A DNA stretch of 26,091 nucleotides from Lachnospiraceae bacterium (GCA_014804285.1 JAAVAA010000021.1:44126-70216); one strand, 5' to 3'; shown: positions 1-7,399, counted from the stretch's first letter. Notes: a model not told the origin generated them from the sequence alone. Made by a program: numbers and translations.

Positions 1-1
1 A

Positions 2-301
2 AGTAATAAAATGGGTAAAAAGGATATTCTTAAGGTCGAATGTGATATTGATATGCTGGATCTGGACGTTCTCGCCTTCATTGACCATAACATTACCGTC
101 AACGTAATCAAAGACGGAATCATTGTATCAAAAAAGGAGCTTTTGCTTCCCAAAGAGATCAAAAATGTGATCCGCTGCAAAAACCCCAGATGTATTACCT
201 CCATCGAACAGGAACTGCCTCATATCTTTGTCCTTTCTGATGAAGAAAAAGAAATTTACCGCTGTAAATACTGCGAAGAAAAATTTACCGGTTCTTTTTG
301 A
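2..301 (+). CDS. pyrI: Aspartate carbamoyltransferase regulatory chain, C-terminal part (cut by window edge)
   Basis: This is the 3' part of the regulatory subunit of aspartate transcarbamoylase, the second step of pyrimidine synthesis, which binds the catalytic PyrB trimers and relays nucleotide feedback. The reading frame is open to the left edge. The codons before the first ATG (position 11) read S-N-K, matching the conserved family stretch before 'MGKKDxxKVE', so the real start is off the window. What remains is the end of the allosteric domain and the zinc domain, with four cysteines in the expected spacing (C-x4-C 'RCKNPRC', then C-x2-C 'CKYC'). The full protein is usually about 140-150 residues. 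It faces the VanZ-like gene, and the stop codons are 2 bp apart. The family assignment is secure from the zinc domain. Confidence 0.93.
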   Translation, partial: SNKMGKKDILKVECDIDMLDLDVLAFIDHNITVNVIKDGIIVSKKELLLPKEIKNVIRCKNPRCITSIEQELPHIFVLSDEEKEIYRCKYCEEKFTGSF

Positions 302-303
302 TC

Positions 304-813
304 CTATAAGATATGGCTTGCCGCCATCAGGCGGAAGAATCCCTTTAATGCGGAAACGGTAAGTGTAATCAGCGATACTATCAGAAACCCGATAATTACG
401 GCCGTTATGCTGATCATCATTTCTTCATAGCTATAATGCCTGGTAGGAATATATATTTTAAGCTTTTCTGTAAAAAAGGCGATTGCCAGCAGCATCCCTG
501 CCGTAAAAATGGTCTTAGCTGCCCAATTTAATTTAGGACAGGATAAATGCACTGCAGCAGTTCCTATTATTCCCAAGAAAAGAAATGCCAGCGCCCTTCC
601 ACCTTGTCTGATGTCATAAGTAAGTGCACTCAGCTCAGCAGCGCTTACGTTTTGTTTATGTTTTATATTTTGTACCAGATAAAGTATAAGCTGCTCTCCC
701 AGCTTCTTAGCCTCCTCTCCGTTTTGAAAGGAGAGGTAGGCAATTCCTGCTGCTGTCACTGCAAAGAATATCCACAGAATCGGCACAATTGCGCTTCTTT
801 TTGTTTTTTTCAT
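304..813 (-). CDS. VanZ-like family membrane protein
   Basis: A small integral membrane protein of 169 residues from the ATG at 813. A TTG four codons upstream is in frame but has no advantage, while GGGG lies about 6 nt before the ATG. The N-terminal helix ('AIVPILWIFFAVTAAGIAYL') is followed by the VanZ-type motif 'SFQNGEEA', then three more hydrophobic helices. The segment 'TEKLKIYIPTRH' matches the VanZ family signature 'E..K.fiPgRh' before a conserved acidic position. VanZ itself confers low-level teicoplanin resistance by an unknown mechanism. Most VanZ-like proteins in clostridia have no known role, and nothing here links this one to a vancomycin cluster. It has its own promoter (871-900). 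Confidence 0.75.
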   Translation of the reverse strand: MKKTKRSAIVPILWIFFAVTAAGIAYLSFQNGEEAKKLGEQLILYLVQNIKHKQNVSAAELSALTYDIRQGGRALAFLFLGIIGTAAVHLSCPKLNWAAKTIFTAGMLLAIAFFTEKLKIYIPTRHYSYEEMMISITAVIIGFLIVSLITLTVSALKGFFRLMAASHIL

Positions 814-870
814 TTTGTTCCCCAATTGTTTTCCAACAGATCAATACTACATACACATTCGTGTTTTTCT

Positions 871-900
871 ATTATATTCACATTCTACAACTACTGTCAA
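871..900 (-). promoter_or_regulatory. SigA-type promoter of the VanZ-like gene
   Basis: Read on the minus strand, TTGACA (895-900) and TATAAT (871-876) are both perfect consensus hexamers, separated by 18 bp, about 60 bp upstream of the VanZ-like start. The remaining bases between this gene and rubrerythrin (826-972) hold nothing else recognisable. Confidence 0.75.
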
Positions 901-972
901 TTCTCAATAGCCTATCTTAAGAATAAATTCATAAACAAAATCCGACATTCTTTGCATATTTCCCGAATAAAC

Positions 973-1578
973 TCAGGCTTTTGAACCTTCATAAGGTGAA
1001 AATTCCAGACGGATAAAATATCCTCTGTCATGCAGGCAGACCGGGCATTTCTCCGGTACCTGCTCACCTTCATAAATGTGTCCGCAGTTCAGACACATCC
1101 AGCCGGTCTTTACATCCGAAACAAAAAGCTTATTTTCTTCCATCCATTTTGCAAACCTTCCAAATCGGTCACCATGAACCTTTTCAATGTCAGCAATCAT
1201 AAAAAAGGAATTTGCAACCTTCTGAAATCCTTCCTCCAGCGCTTTTTCTCCAAAGCTTTTATACACCGGATCATGTTCCTCGTATTCGTTATGCTGTGCC
1301 ATCTTAAGGAGATCAAGTACATTCCCTGAAATATCCACCGGATAACCACCATCAATGTGAATGGTTTCTCCCGCCAGTTCCTTTAAGTGATCATAAAAAA
1401 CCTGTGCATGCTCTTTCTCCTGATTGGCCGTATAAGTAAAAACAGCTTCAATCACCTGCAATTTCTCCTTTTTGGCCTGTTCTGCCGCAAAAGTATAACG
1501 ATTTCTCGCCTGACTTTCCCCTGCAAACGCCCGCATTAAATTATCTTTCGTTACACTGTCTTTAAAATCAACTGCCAT
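973..1578 (-). CDS. rbr: Rubrerythrin
   Basis: A cytoplasmic peroxide-reducing non-haem iron protein of anaerobes, 201 residues, a normal length. The N-terminal ferritin-like four-helix domain (about 1-150) carries the di-iron ligand motifs: 'AGESQARNRY', 'NQEKEHAQ', 'NEYEEHDP' and 'ADIEKVHGDRF'. The C-terminal rubredoxin-like domain holds the [Fe(SCys)4] site, 'CLNCGHIYEG' and 'CPVC'. The start is fixed by AAGGAGG, 7 nt before the ATG. The leader contains a 14-bp perfect inverted repeat that includes this ribosome binding site (see 1586-1627). In clostridia rubrerythrins are commonly under PerR control. No standard PerR box is visible, but the inverted repeat could be an operator. The call is very secure. 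Confidence 0.96.
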   Translation of the reverse strand: MAVDFKDSVTKDNLMRAFAGESQARNRYTFAAEQAKKEKLQVIEAVFTYTANQEKEHAQVFYDHLKELAGETIHIDGGYPVDISGNVLDLLKMAQHNEYEEHDPVYKSFGEKALEEGFQKVANSFFMIADIEKVHGDRFGRFAKWMEENKLFVSDVKTGWMCLNCGHIYEGEQVPEKCPVCLHDRGYFIRLEFSPYEGSKA

Positions 1579-1585
1579 TTTTTCC

Positions 1586-1627
1586 TCCTTTTATTTACAT
1601 TTCTTCTATATAGTGTAAATAAAAGGA
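1586..1627 (-). promoter_or_regulatory. Perfect 14-bp inverted repeat in the rubrerythrin leader, overlapping the RBS
   Basis: TCCTTTTATTTACA (1586-1599) and TGTAAATAAAAGGA (1614-1627) are exact reverse complements around a 14-nt spacer. On the minus-strand transcript the 3' arm ends in AAGGA of the rbr Shine-Dalgarno, so folding would mask it. As DNA it is a symmetrical operator-like element with TTTACA/TGTAAA cores. A second, overlapping weak symmetry (1613-1641, GTGTA...TACAC) is also present. No T-run follows the 3' arm, so it is not a terminator for the upstream gene. Confidence 0.6.
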
Positions 1628-1641
1628 AAAAAATTATACAC

Positions 1642-3060
1642 TCATGGCAATGCAAACTTTATCGGTTCCACTTCCGGCGATAAGACCTCCATTTTATACT
1701 CCGGAAACTGTGTGATCAGCCGGTCCAGGCAGAGTGCTGTATTATATACACGATCATGTGCCAGCATAATTACCTTTTTTCGATCCAGCGTTGTCTCTTT
1801 TGCATTCATAAGCAATTCTTCCGGCGTCGGGTCCCCTGCAGCGTCTCCCAGGTTGGCATTCCAGTCATAATAAATAAATCCTCTATCAGTCATTTCTTTG
1901 ATAATCTCTTCATATACCATTTTATTATATGCATTGACACTTCCCCCCGGGAAACGGAACAATCTTGTCTTTACACCGGTTGCCGCCTCTATCACATCAT
2001 AAGCTTTTTGAAAATCCTCAAGGTAACTATCCACACTTTGGTATAGCACATCATAGTCATGGCGATAGCAATGGATTCCGATAGTATGTCCCTCATCTGC
2101 GATACGTTTTGCCGTCTCAGGATACTTTTCCACATACTCCCCGATTAAAAAGAAGGTTGCCTTAATATTCCTTTCCCTCAGAATATTGAGCACCATATCC
2201 GTACATTCCGCTGAAGGTCCGTCATCAAAGGTGAGATACATCGTTTTGGGATAAAAGAATAAATAAATTCCCTGTGCAATTCCCTCTGCAAGCTTCTCCT
2301 GATATTCCGCATCTCCCCGAGGCTCCCACTCTGTGACTCCTGTACTCTTTATGGTCTGCTCATGGACAAGTTGTGCAAGTCTTTGATTGTCCTGCTTTGT
2401 TCCTGTTCCATCATACCATGTTTCAATTCCACAAATTGCGGCATCCTCAAAGGTGCTTTGGTGAATACTGACAAATACATCCGCCTTTACCTGATCGGCA
2501 AAGGCTGTTCTTTCCTCCTTGGAAAGATAGATATCCTCCTCCCGGGTAAGCATCGTATGCATTCCCTTTTCCTCTAGCTTCTCTTTTACAAGCAGCGCAA
2601 TCTGAAGATTGATCTCCTTTTCCTTTACTCCTGAAACCACACAGCCATCATCCGTGCCTCCATGTCCGGGATCAATGACAATAAGCGGCTCCTCCCCTGA
2701 TGTTTCAGTCAATCCATCGGCATTTGAGACGAACTGCTTTTGAAGCTCTTCACTTCCTGACAGCGGTATCTCCATGATTTGGGACTGTTTCAACTCTTTA
2801 ACTCCCCCATTGCTGCTGCCCGGTGCAGTCCGCTCCGGCAGAACCTCCACAGCGCCTTCCTCCATTTCCAGCGTCTCTTCCGATTCTAACCCCCAAAGAT
2901 CACCAAAAGGTTTGGCAACAGCTAACCATGTAATTGCCATAGAAAAGATCAGCATTCCGACAGCGATCAACAGGCTTTCTACTCTCTCCGCCTTCTGCTC
3001 GGCTCCTTCAGATCTATATGCATATTTCTTTGTTTTAGGATATCTCTTTCTTTTGTACAT
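1642..3060 (-). CDS. Membrane-anchored amidase-like / polysaccharide deacetylase fusion
   Basis: A predicted cell-envelope enzyme of 472 residues from the ATG at 3060, which has AGGAGAGGAG about 10 nt upstream. A longer in-frame start (3111) lies inside a hairpin and is unlikely. After a basic N-terminus and one membrane helix (about 29-49) comes a linker, then an Amidase_3-like domain (about 127-270) with the zinc-ligand motifs 'DPGHGG', 'KEKEIN' and 'SIHQS'. The C-terminal NodB/CE4 deacetylase domain (about 274-470) has 'TFDDGPS', 'GIHCYRH', 'RFPGGS', 'DWNANLGDA' and 'IMLAHD', all expected catalytic motifs. The amidase domain jumps from 'EPRGD' to 'AEYQEKLAEGIAQGI', skipping the usual 'VLxExGFLSN' segment with the catalytic glutamate. 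The deacetylase therefore looks active, and the amidase part is probably a peptidoglycan-binding or inactive module. Confidence 0.85.
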   Translation of the reverse strand: MYKRKRYPKTKKYAYRSEGAEQKAERVESLLIAVGMLIFSMAITWLAVAKPFGDLWGLESEETLEMEEGAVEVLPERTAPGSSNGGVKELKQSQIMEIPLSGSEELQKQFVSNADGLTETSGEEPLIVIDPGHGGTDDGCVVSGVKEKEINLQIALLVKEKLEEKGMHTMLTREEDIYLSKEERTAFADQVKADVFVSIHQSTFEDAAICGIETWYDGTGTKQDNQRLAQLVHEQTIKSTGVTEWEPRGDAEYQEKLAEGIAQGIYLFFYPKTMYLTFDDGPSAECTDMVLNILRERNIKATFFLIGEYVEKYPETAKRIADEGHTIGIHCYRHDYDVLYQSVDSYLEDFQKAYDVIEAATGVKTRLFRFPGGSVNAYNKMVYEEIIKEMTDRGFIYYDWNANLGDAAGDPTPEELLMNAKETTLDRKKVIMLAHDRVYNTALCLDRLITQFPEYKMEVLSPEVEPIKFALP

Positions 3061-3096
3061 AAAAATGATGCTCCTCTCCTGCGGCTGTTTTCTTTC

Positions 3097-3199
3097 TATA
3101 GTTAACGACATTAGAAATTGCCTTTTCGGGCTTGTAAAAGCTTGCGTATATGGCTTTTACAAGAGCCGAAAAGAGCAATTTGTTATGTCGTTTACTATA
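3097..3199. repeat. Long imperfect inverted repeat (45/47-nt arms), possibly MITE-like
   Basis: The arms 3097-3141 and 3153-3199 pair almost throughout, around an 11-nt loop. The core is CTTGTAAAAGC/GCTTTTACAAG, then CTTTTCGG/CCGAAAAG, AAATTGC/GCAATTT and, at the outer ends, the TATAGTTAACGACAT/ATGTCGTTTACTATA pair. Only a few mismatches and one- to three-nt bulges interrupt it. It sits directly upstream of the RBS of the deacetylase gene, so its transcript would carry a very long 5' hairpin. The outer ends are TA-rich, but a clear target-site duplication cannot be separated from the palindrome itself. Confidence 0.75.
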
Positions 3200-3217
3200 T
3201 ATAACAGCATACAACCA

Positions 3218-3295
3218 GAGTGCATCATTTTTTCATCATATTTGCATCATCTTTGCATCATTTTTGCATCATTTTTGCATCATTTTTTACATCAT
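3218..3295. repeat. 11-bp tandem repeat array (about 7 units)
   Basis: Read on the minus strand, the unit ATGATGCAAAA occurs about seven times head to tail, with variation mostly in the last base or two (ATGATGTAAAAA, ATGATGCAAAG, ATGATGCAAAT, ATGATGAAAAA, ATGATGCACTC). The first unit contains the TGA stop of the upstream gene. The period is close to one DNA helical turn. Together with the hairpin at 3097-3199 it fills the whole gap between the signalling operon and the deacetylase gene. Confidence 0.8.
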
Positions 3296-4119
3296 CTTGA
3301 AATCTTTAAAAATAATTCGTTGATTCCCTCATAAAATCCGATGGTTACAATCGTTCTTTCCTCTCCGTTCCCCTTAAAAACATACTTTTTGTAATAAGGT
3401 GTTGTCTCCAGAAGCGGATTATCCGTCTCATATTCTTCCGCATCTCCCAGCCCCATATAATCTCCCCAGCTGTTAATGATCTCATCCGGATCAATCTCCT
3501 CCCAGCTCAGTTGTGTCCTCGCATAAAATTCATAAAGCTTTCCAGTATCCGCATCCACATAGGCATCGATCAGACGGTTTGATTTATCCGCATTTTTCTG
3601 ATTGGTGGACAAGCTTACTTTCCAGACGGAGACATTATTCCTGGGCTCTAAAACGTCAATTGCCGAATACAGCACTGCATCATACCCTCCGGAAGTTACC
3701 TCCCGCAGCGTATCCGGAAGAATTCCGCGGCTTTTCATCTCCTCTAGCATCTGATTACAGGTGCTATAAATTTCTTCATCCGTAATCTCCCTTCCTGAAG
3801 GTCCCTGGCGATTTATCACAAACGCGTAAGTACCGTCTGACTCCTGATACTCCATCTCTTCTTCTGTACGGGTCAAAGCATTCTGCTCACTTTCCGGAAG
3901 AGTCTGACTATTTAAACATCTGGAAAGAATATAGAGTCTCTCTCCGCTGCTAAGCTGATAGCGGTAGCCTTCTTCCTCCATCTCCGTAGTCTGTGTATGA
4001 ATGGAATTTAATACGGTTCTGTCCTTGTATACGGTGATTTTCTCCGGTCCCCACACGGCAAAAGCAACCACCATCACTGCTGCCAGAAGAAGGGCATAGT
4101 TAATGACTGACTTTTTCAT
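3292..4119 (-). CDS. Membrane-anchored protein of unknown function in two-component operon
   Basis: A 275-residue protein with a short basic N-terminus and one hydrophobic helix ('VINYALLLAAVMVVAFAVW', about 4-22), so it is probably anchored with a large outside domain. The ATG at 4119 is chosen because GGAGGAGG lies just upstream; this start lies inside the last 20 nt of the histidine kinase gene. The middle has 'VWKVSLS' and 'DAYVDADTGKLYEFY', which resembles the strand pattern of PepSY-type propeptide or inhibitory domains, but I cannot place it in a family with confidence. As the last gene of a four-gene signalling operon it could be an accessory regulator of the kinase, as YycH/YycI are for WalK. 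That role is inferred from position only. The stop codon lies in the 11-bp repeat array. Confidence 0.7.
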   Translation of the reverse strand: MKKSVINYALLLAAVMVVAFAVWGPEKITVYKDRTVLNSIHTQTTEMEEEGYRYQLSSGERLYILSRCLNSQTLPESEQNALTRTEEEMEYQESDGTYAFVINRQGPSGREITDEEIYSTCNQMLEEMKSRGILPDTLREVTSGGYDAVLYSAIDVLEPRNNVSVWKVSLSTNQKNADKSNRLIDAYVDADTGKLYEFYARTQLSWEEIDPDEIINSWGDYMGLGDAEEYETDNPLLETTPYYKKYVFKGNGEERTIVTIGFYEGINELFLKISR

Positions 4120-5530
4120 GCTCCTCCTCCTTCCTGTCACTTTGAATCAGAAAACTCATGGTCGTTCCCTGTCCAGGCGTACTGTCAATACATAGCCTGC
4201 TCTCATGAAGAGTGAGTATCTCTGCACAGAGAGCCAGACCAAGACCAGCGCCGTTTTTGCTTCTGGATCTGGATTTATCCACCATATAAAAAGCTTTGGT
4301 AATCTTTTGAACCTCCTCAGCCGGGATCCCTACTCCATAATCCTTCACACCAAACCGATAGCCGTCTTCCTCCTTCTTCCCGAAAATCTCTATCCTGCTT
4401 CCGGGTTCTGAAGCCTTAACCGCATTGTCCAAAAGATTGATCAACACCGTAATGATCAGATCCTTCTCGACCAAAATTGTGTGCTTTTCATAAGAATACA
4501 CGAAATCCATTTCTTCATTGGTCTTAAACATATCTTTCAAATAAAGAAACAGGCTTTCCGCGGAAACACTCTGAAATTCCGGCGTTCCATGTCGCGCCAC
4601 CATAATATCCAAAAGACGGATGGACATGGCTTCCAGCCGCTTTCCTTCTGTATAGATATAATTTGCCGACAAAAAGCTTTTTTCTTCATCCAGTTTACGT
4701 GAACGAAGAATATCCGCATATCCGATAATCGATGTTAAAGGTGTCTTCAGCTCATGCGCAAAGGCCGCCATGAAATCTTCCCGGGCCTGTAGTTCATCTT
4801 CCAGCTTCCGGACATTCTCTTCCAGGGCCTCCGCCATCTGATTAAAGTCCAAAGTAAGCTGCCCCAACTCATCATTGCTCATCTTCCGGGCTCTATATTC
4901 ATAATCCCCTGCCGCCATCTGCTTGGTAGCCTTTGTCAAAAGGCGGATAGGCTTAGTCAGCCAGGAGGCGATCAGGTGCATGATCACCGTTCCTAAAGCA
5001 AGCATCAGCACCATCACTCTTCGATACACGGTAAACCCAAGCGCCCGCTCGTTAAATACTTCCGTCACATCCCGCAGCGTCTCCAGATAAAGCACTCGGT
5101 CCAGAGCCTTCACGGTACTTCCGGTCTGGATATAGTACTGATCATTTAACGAAATGACCCGATAGGTTTTTGTGGTCTCATCGGTAATTGCAAGCAGTTC
5201 TTCATCCGCGTCAAAACCTTCACTGGCATACAGCGCTTCTCCCTCTTCGTCGGAAATGCGCAGCATGCGCCCTGTATTCATCCCACCAGACTCCAACTTG
5301 ACTGCGATCTGCTCAATGGAACTGTCCTGCAAAACATCATATTTTGCCGGCACATTTAAAGCCGCCGTCTCAAAAGCAAAACGGAGAATACTGTTTTCAT
5401 CCAGCGCCTGCCCCACTTCTCGCTCAATGGACGTCTCAAACACATAATTTACAAAATAAAATCCGCCGAAGCCCAGTGACATTGCCATCACGATAATGCT
5501 CCATAACAGAAGTTTCAAAGAAAATTTCAT
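4100..5530 (-). CDS. Membrane sensor histidine kinase (HAMP, HisKA, HATPase)
   Basis: A 476-residue two-component sensor. Transmembrane helix 1 (about 7-29) and helix 2 (about 171-191) flank an extracellular domain of about 140 residues with no recognisable ligand motif. A HAMP linker (about 190-242) follows. The phosphoacceptor H259 lies in 'FAHELKTPLTSIIGY'. The ATP-binding domain shows the N box 'NLLDNAVKAS' (about 365-374), G1 'DYGVGIP' (397-403) and G2 'GAGLGLAL' (427-434). All catalytic motifs are intact. Its ATG overlaps the regulator's stop codon by 4 nt (ATGA), indicating translational coupling. The operon partners suggest an envelope or extracellular cue, but the signal is unknown. 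Confidence 0.93.
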   Translation of the reverse strand: MKFSLKLLLWSIIVMAMSLGFGGFYFVNYVFETSIEREVGQALDENSILRFAFETAALNVPAKYDVLQDSSIEQIAVKLESGGMNTGRMLRISDEEGEALYASEGFDADEELLAITDETTKTYRVISLNDQYYIQTGSTVKALDRVLYLETLRDVTEVFNERALGFTVYRRVMVLMLALGTVIMHLIASWLTKPIRLLTKATKQMAAGDYEYRARKMSNDELGQLTLDFNQMAEALEENVRKLEDELQAREDFMAAFAHELKTPLTSIIGYADILRSRKLDEEKSFLSANYIYTEGKRLEAMSIRLLDIMVARHGTPEFQSVSAESLFLYLKDMFKTNEEMDFVYSYEKHTILVEKDLIITVLINLLDNAVKASEPGSRIEIFGKKEEDGYRFGVKDYGVGIPAEEVQKITKAFYMVDKSRSRSKNGAGLGLALCAEILTLHESRLCIDSTPGQGTTMSFLIQSDRKEEEHEKVSH

Positions 5531-6186
5531 TGCGGTACCTCTAAGCGGTATCCGATCTTATATACCGCCACCAGATTCTGTTCCCATCCCAGCTTTCTTC
5601 TAAGCCGCTGCACATGAAGGTCAAGGGTGCGACTGTCACCAAAATAATCTTCCTCCCAAACCTTCTCATACAGACTTTCCCTGAACAAAGCCACATTTTT
5701 GTTTGTAATAAATAACACCAACAATCCATATTCCTTATTGGTTAATATTACCGGTCTTCCTGCCCTGGTAACCTGCCGTGCTTCCATATCCACTACCACA
5801 TCGCCTACAGTAATGATTCTTTCCGATTTGTGATAACGCCGAAGTACTGCCTCCACTCTTGCTACCAGTTCCACCACATCAAAGGGCTTTACCAGATAAT
5901 CATCAGCCCCCAGCTTCAATCCCTTTACCCGATCCTTCACCTCATGCTTGGCCGTGATAAAAATCACCGGAATCCTTAACGGACGGATATAATCCATAAT
6001 ATCGTATCCGTCAGCTCCCGGAAGCATAATATCGAGAAGTACCAGATCATAGCTTTCCTTCTCAAGTAATGCAATCGCCTCAAGTCCATCCTGCACTGTA
6101 GTACATTGATAGCCGGAGGACGATAAATTCAAATCAATCAAATCACATATTGCCTTTTCATCATCTACAATCAGTATCTTAATCAT
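5527..6186 (-). CDS. OmpR/PhoB-family response regulator
   Basis: A 219-residue DNA-binding response regulator paired with the kinase that follows. The receiver domain (about 1-115) has the acidic pocket D8/D9, phosphoacceptor D52 in 'LLDIMLPG', T78 in 'FITAK' and K100 in 'LVKPFD'. The C-terminal winged helix (about 125-219) has the OmpR-type 'SRTLDLHVQRLRRKLG' recognition region. The ATG at 6186 overlaps the preceding gene's TGA as ATGA; an in-frame TTG seven codons upstream is less likely. OmpR-family regulators usually bind direct repeats about one helical turn apart, so the 12-bp repeats at the operon promoter (7332-7370) are natural candidates for autoregulation. Confidence 0.95.
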   Translation of the reverse strand: MIKILIVDDEKAICDLIDLNLSSSGYQCTTVQDGLEAIALLEKESYDLVLLDIMLPGADGYDIMDYIRPLRIPVIFITAKHEVKDRVKGLKLGADDYLVKPFDVVELVARVEAVLRRYHKSERIITVGDVVVDMEARQVTRAGRPVILTNKEYGLLVLFITNKNVALFRESLYEKVWEEDYFGDSRTLDLHVQRLRRKLGWEQNLVAVYKIGYRLEVPQ

Positions 6187-7283
6187 TCTTCGCTCTTCCA
6201 CCCCCAATAGGCCCTTGCCCTCTCTACCAGCTCTGCCACTGTATCCTCATCGCTGCAAGGGTATTTCTTTTGTATTTCCGTATCCTCGTAAAACCCGCCG
6301 GTTCTCTGATAATAAATGGTATAGCTGCTTTCGGTCAGAAGTTCATTTCCCTCATAGCTGTAACGCGCCAACACCAACAGATCCTTCATTCCATCTCCGT
6401 CAATATCCCGGCAGGCCATCCCCTTTAATGCATACAGATTATCGTAATCCCCCATCGGCTGAAAACTCCAGACGATATCTCCCTGTTCATCAATCAGATA
6501 GATCATAAAAGTAGCAAAATCAGCCATGGTATATGTACCCGGAACCACCTCCAGCCGTCCCAGCTTTTCAAACTGCCGGAAATAGCATAGTTCTTTGGTG
6601 ATCTGGAATCCGTTCCGAAGGAGCTCCTTTTTGGTTGTTGCCGTATACAAAAACTCTGCGCTTCTTCCGTCCCTGACAAAAGCCGTAATACATTCTACAC
6701 TCTTGTTCATGCTGAATCGGTTAATCTTGTCCGAAATCCGGTAATCCCGATAAAAACCCTGATCATTTTGAAAAAGCACATCCCCCACCTTATAAGGTTT
6801 TCCCTTATATGCTCCGGTCTTATTTTCACAGATCGTAATCAGTACAATATCTGTTTTGCCATCTCCGTCAAGTTCCTGAAATGACACAGCCGCAAGCTTC
6901 TGAATCGGCTGCTCCATCTGTCCCTTATTTCTGCTGTTCACCTCAAGCTGATCAGTTGCATATACAATAGTGCCGTCTTCTCTGGCCAGAAAAATTGCCA
7001 GCCTGTGATATGTCTTTTCCAGCGCCGGAATGAGGACAACTCCTCCAAAACATTCTGTCTCTATGGGGAATATCTGACTACTTATAACCTGAAACCCCGC
7101 CGCTTCCATCTCGGAACGTCTGGTAATTCCATAGAGACGCTCCTGATAATCCTGATACGCATCCAATAATTTGCAGGAAGTTTCTGACGTTTCTGATCCA
7201 TGGACAGAAAAAGAGAAGGCGGGTGACATACATAAAAGACAAATTATCAAAAAGGAAGTAATTACTACTCTCTTATGTTTCAT
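6183..7283 (-). CDS. Secreted FG-GAP/VCBS-like protein, first gene of two-component operon
   Basis: A 366-residue exported protein. A signal peptide is clear (basic 'MKHKR', hydrophobic 8-25, then 'SVHGS'), with no lipobox. Two Asp-rich calcium-loop-like motifs, 'ELDGDGKTDIVLI' (about 137-149) and 'DIDGDGMKDLLVL' (about 293-305), are typical of FG-GAP/VCBS beta-propeller blades, and other blades seem degenerate. The start has AGGTGG about 8 nt upstream. The gene opens the signalling operon and its stop overlaps the regulator's ATG (ATGA), so its product is made in step with the two-component system. An extracytoplasmic partner or sensor for the kinase is a reasonable inference but not shown. 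I do not recognise a named family member. Confidence 0.75.
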   Translation of the reverse strand: MKHKRVVITSFLIICLLCMSPAFSFSVHGSETSETSCKLLDAYQDYQERLYGITRRSEMEAAGFQVISSQIFPIETECFGGVVLIPALEKTYHRLAIFLAREDGTIVYATDQLEVNSRNKGQMEQPIQKLAAVSFQELDGDGKTDIVLITICENKTGAYKGKPYKVGDVLFQNDQGFYRDYRISDKINRFSMNKSVECITAFVRDGRSAEFLYTATTKKELLRNGFQITKELCYFRQFEKLGRLEVVPGTYTMADFATFMIYLIDEQGDIVWSFQPMGDYDNLYALKGMACRDIDGDGMKDLLVLARYSYEGNELLTESSYTIYYQRTGGFYEDTEIQKKYPCSDEDTVAELVERARAYWGWKSEE

Positions 7284-7331
7284 GGCATCCCCACCTTCTC
7301 ATTCGTTTCTTTGAACTTAAAGTTCAGCTTT

Positions 7332-7370
7332 AAGTTCTACTATAAGTTCTACTATAAGTTCTACTATAAG
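7332..7370. repeat. 12-bp direct repeats at the transcription start of the signalling operon
   Basis: AAGTTCTACTAT occurs three times exactly in tandem (7332, 7344, 7356), followed by AAG. On the minus strand the register continues with degenerate units (TAAAGCTGAACT, TTAAGTTCAAAG), giving about five GAACT-containing half-sites every 12 bp. ACTTAAAG/CTTTAAGT (7315-7322/7328-7335) forms an adjoining small inverted repeat. The array begins immediately downstream of the -10 box. Confidence 0.8.
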
Positions 7371-7399
7371 ATTATAGGTGATTTCTATTTGTTTTTCAA
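7371..7399 (-). promoter_or_regulatory. SigA-type promoter of the two-component operon
   Basis: On the minus strand TTGAAA (7394-7399) and TATAAT (7371-7376) are spaced 17 bp. The predicted start is near 7364, inside the 12-bp repeat array, so a regulator bound there would block or modulate initiation. Confidence 0.7.

Noticed and set aside
547..984. Plus-strand open frame of 145 codons across the VanZ-like gene and its upstream gap
   Set aside because: It is antisense to a well-supported gene with its own promoter, has no RBS, and its composition is low-complexity Cys/Ser/His typical of a shadow frame.
3061..3111. Upstream extension of the deacetylase fusion to an ATG at 3111
   Set aside because: The extension lies inside the long hairpin and has no RBS, whereas the ATG at 3060 has AGGAGAGGAG before it.
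4537..4719. 60-codon minus-strand frame within the histidine kinase gene
   Set aside because: It is an alternative frame of the kinase coding sequence with no domain, RBS or partner.
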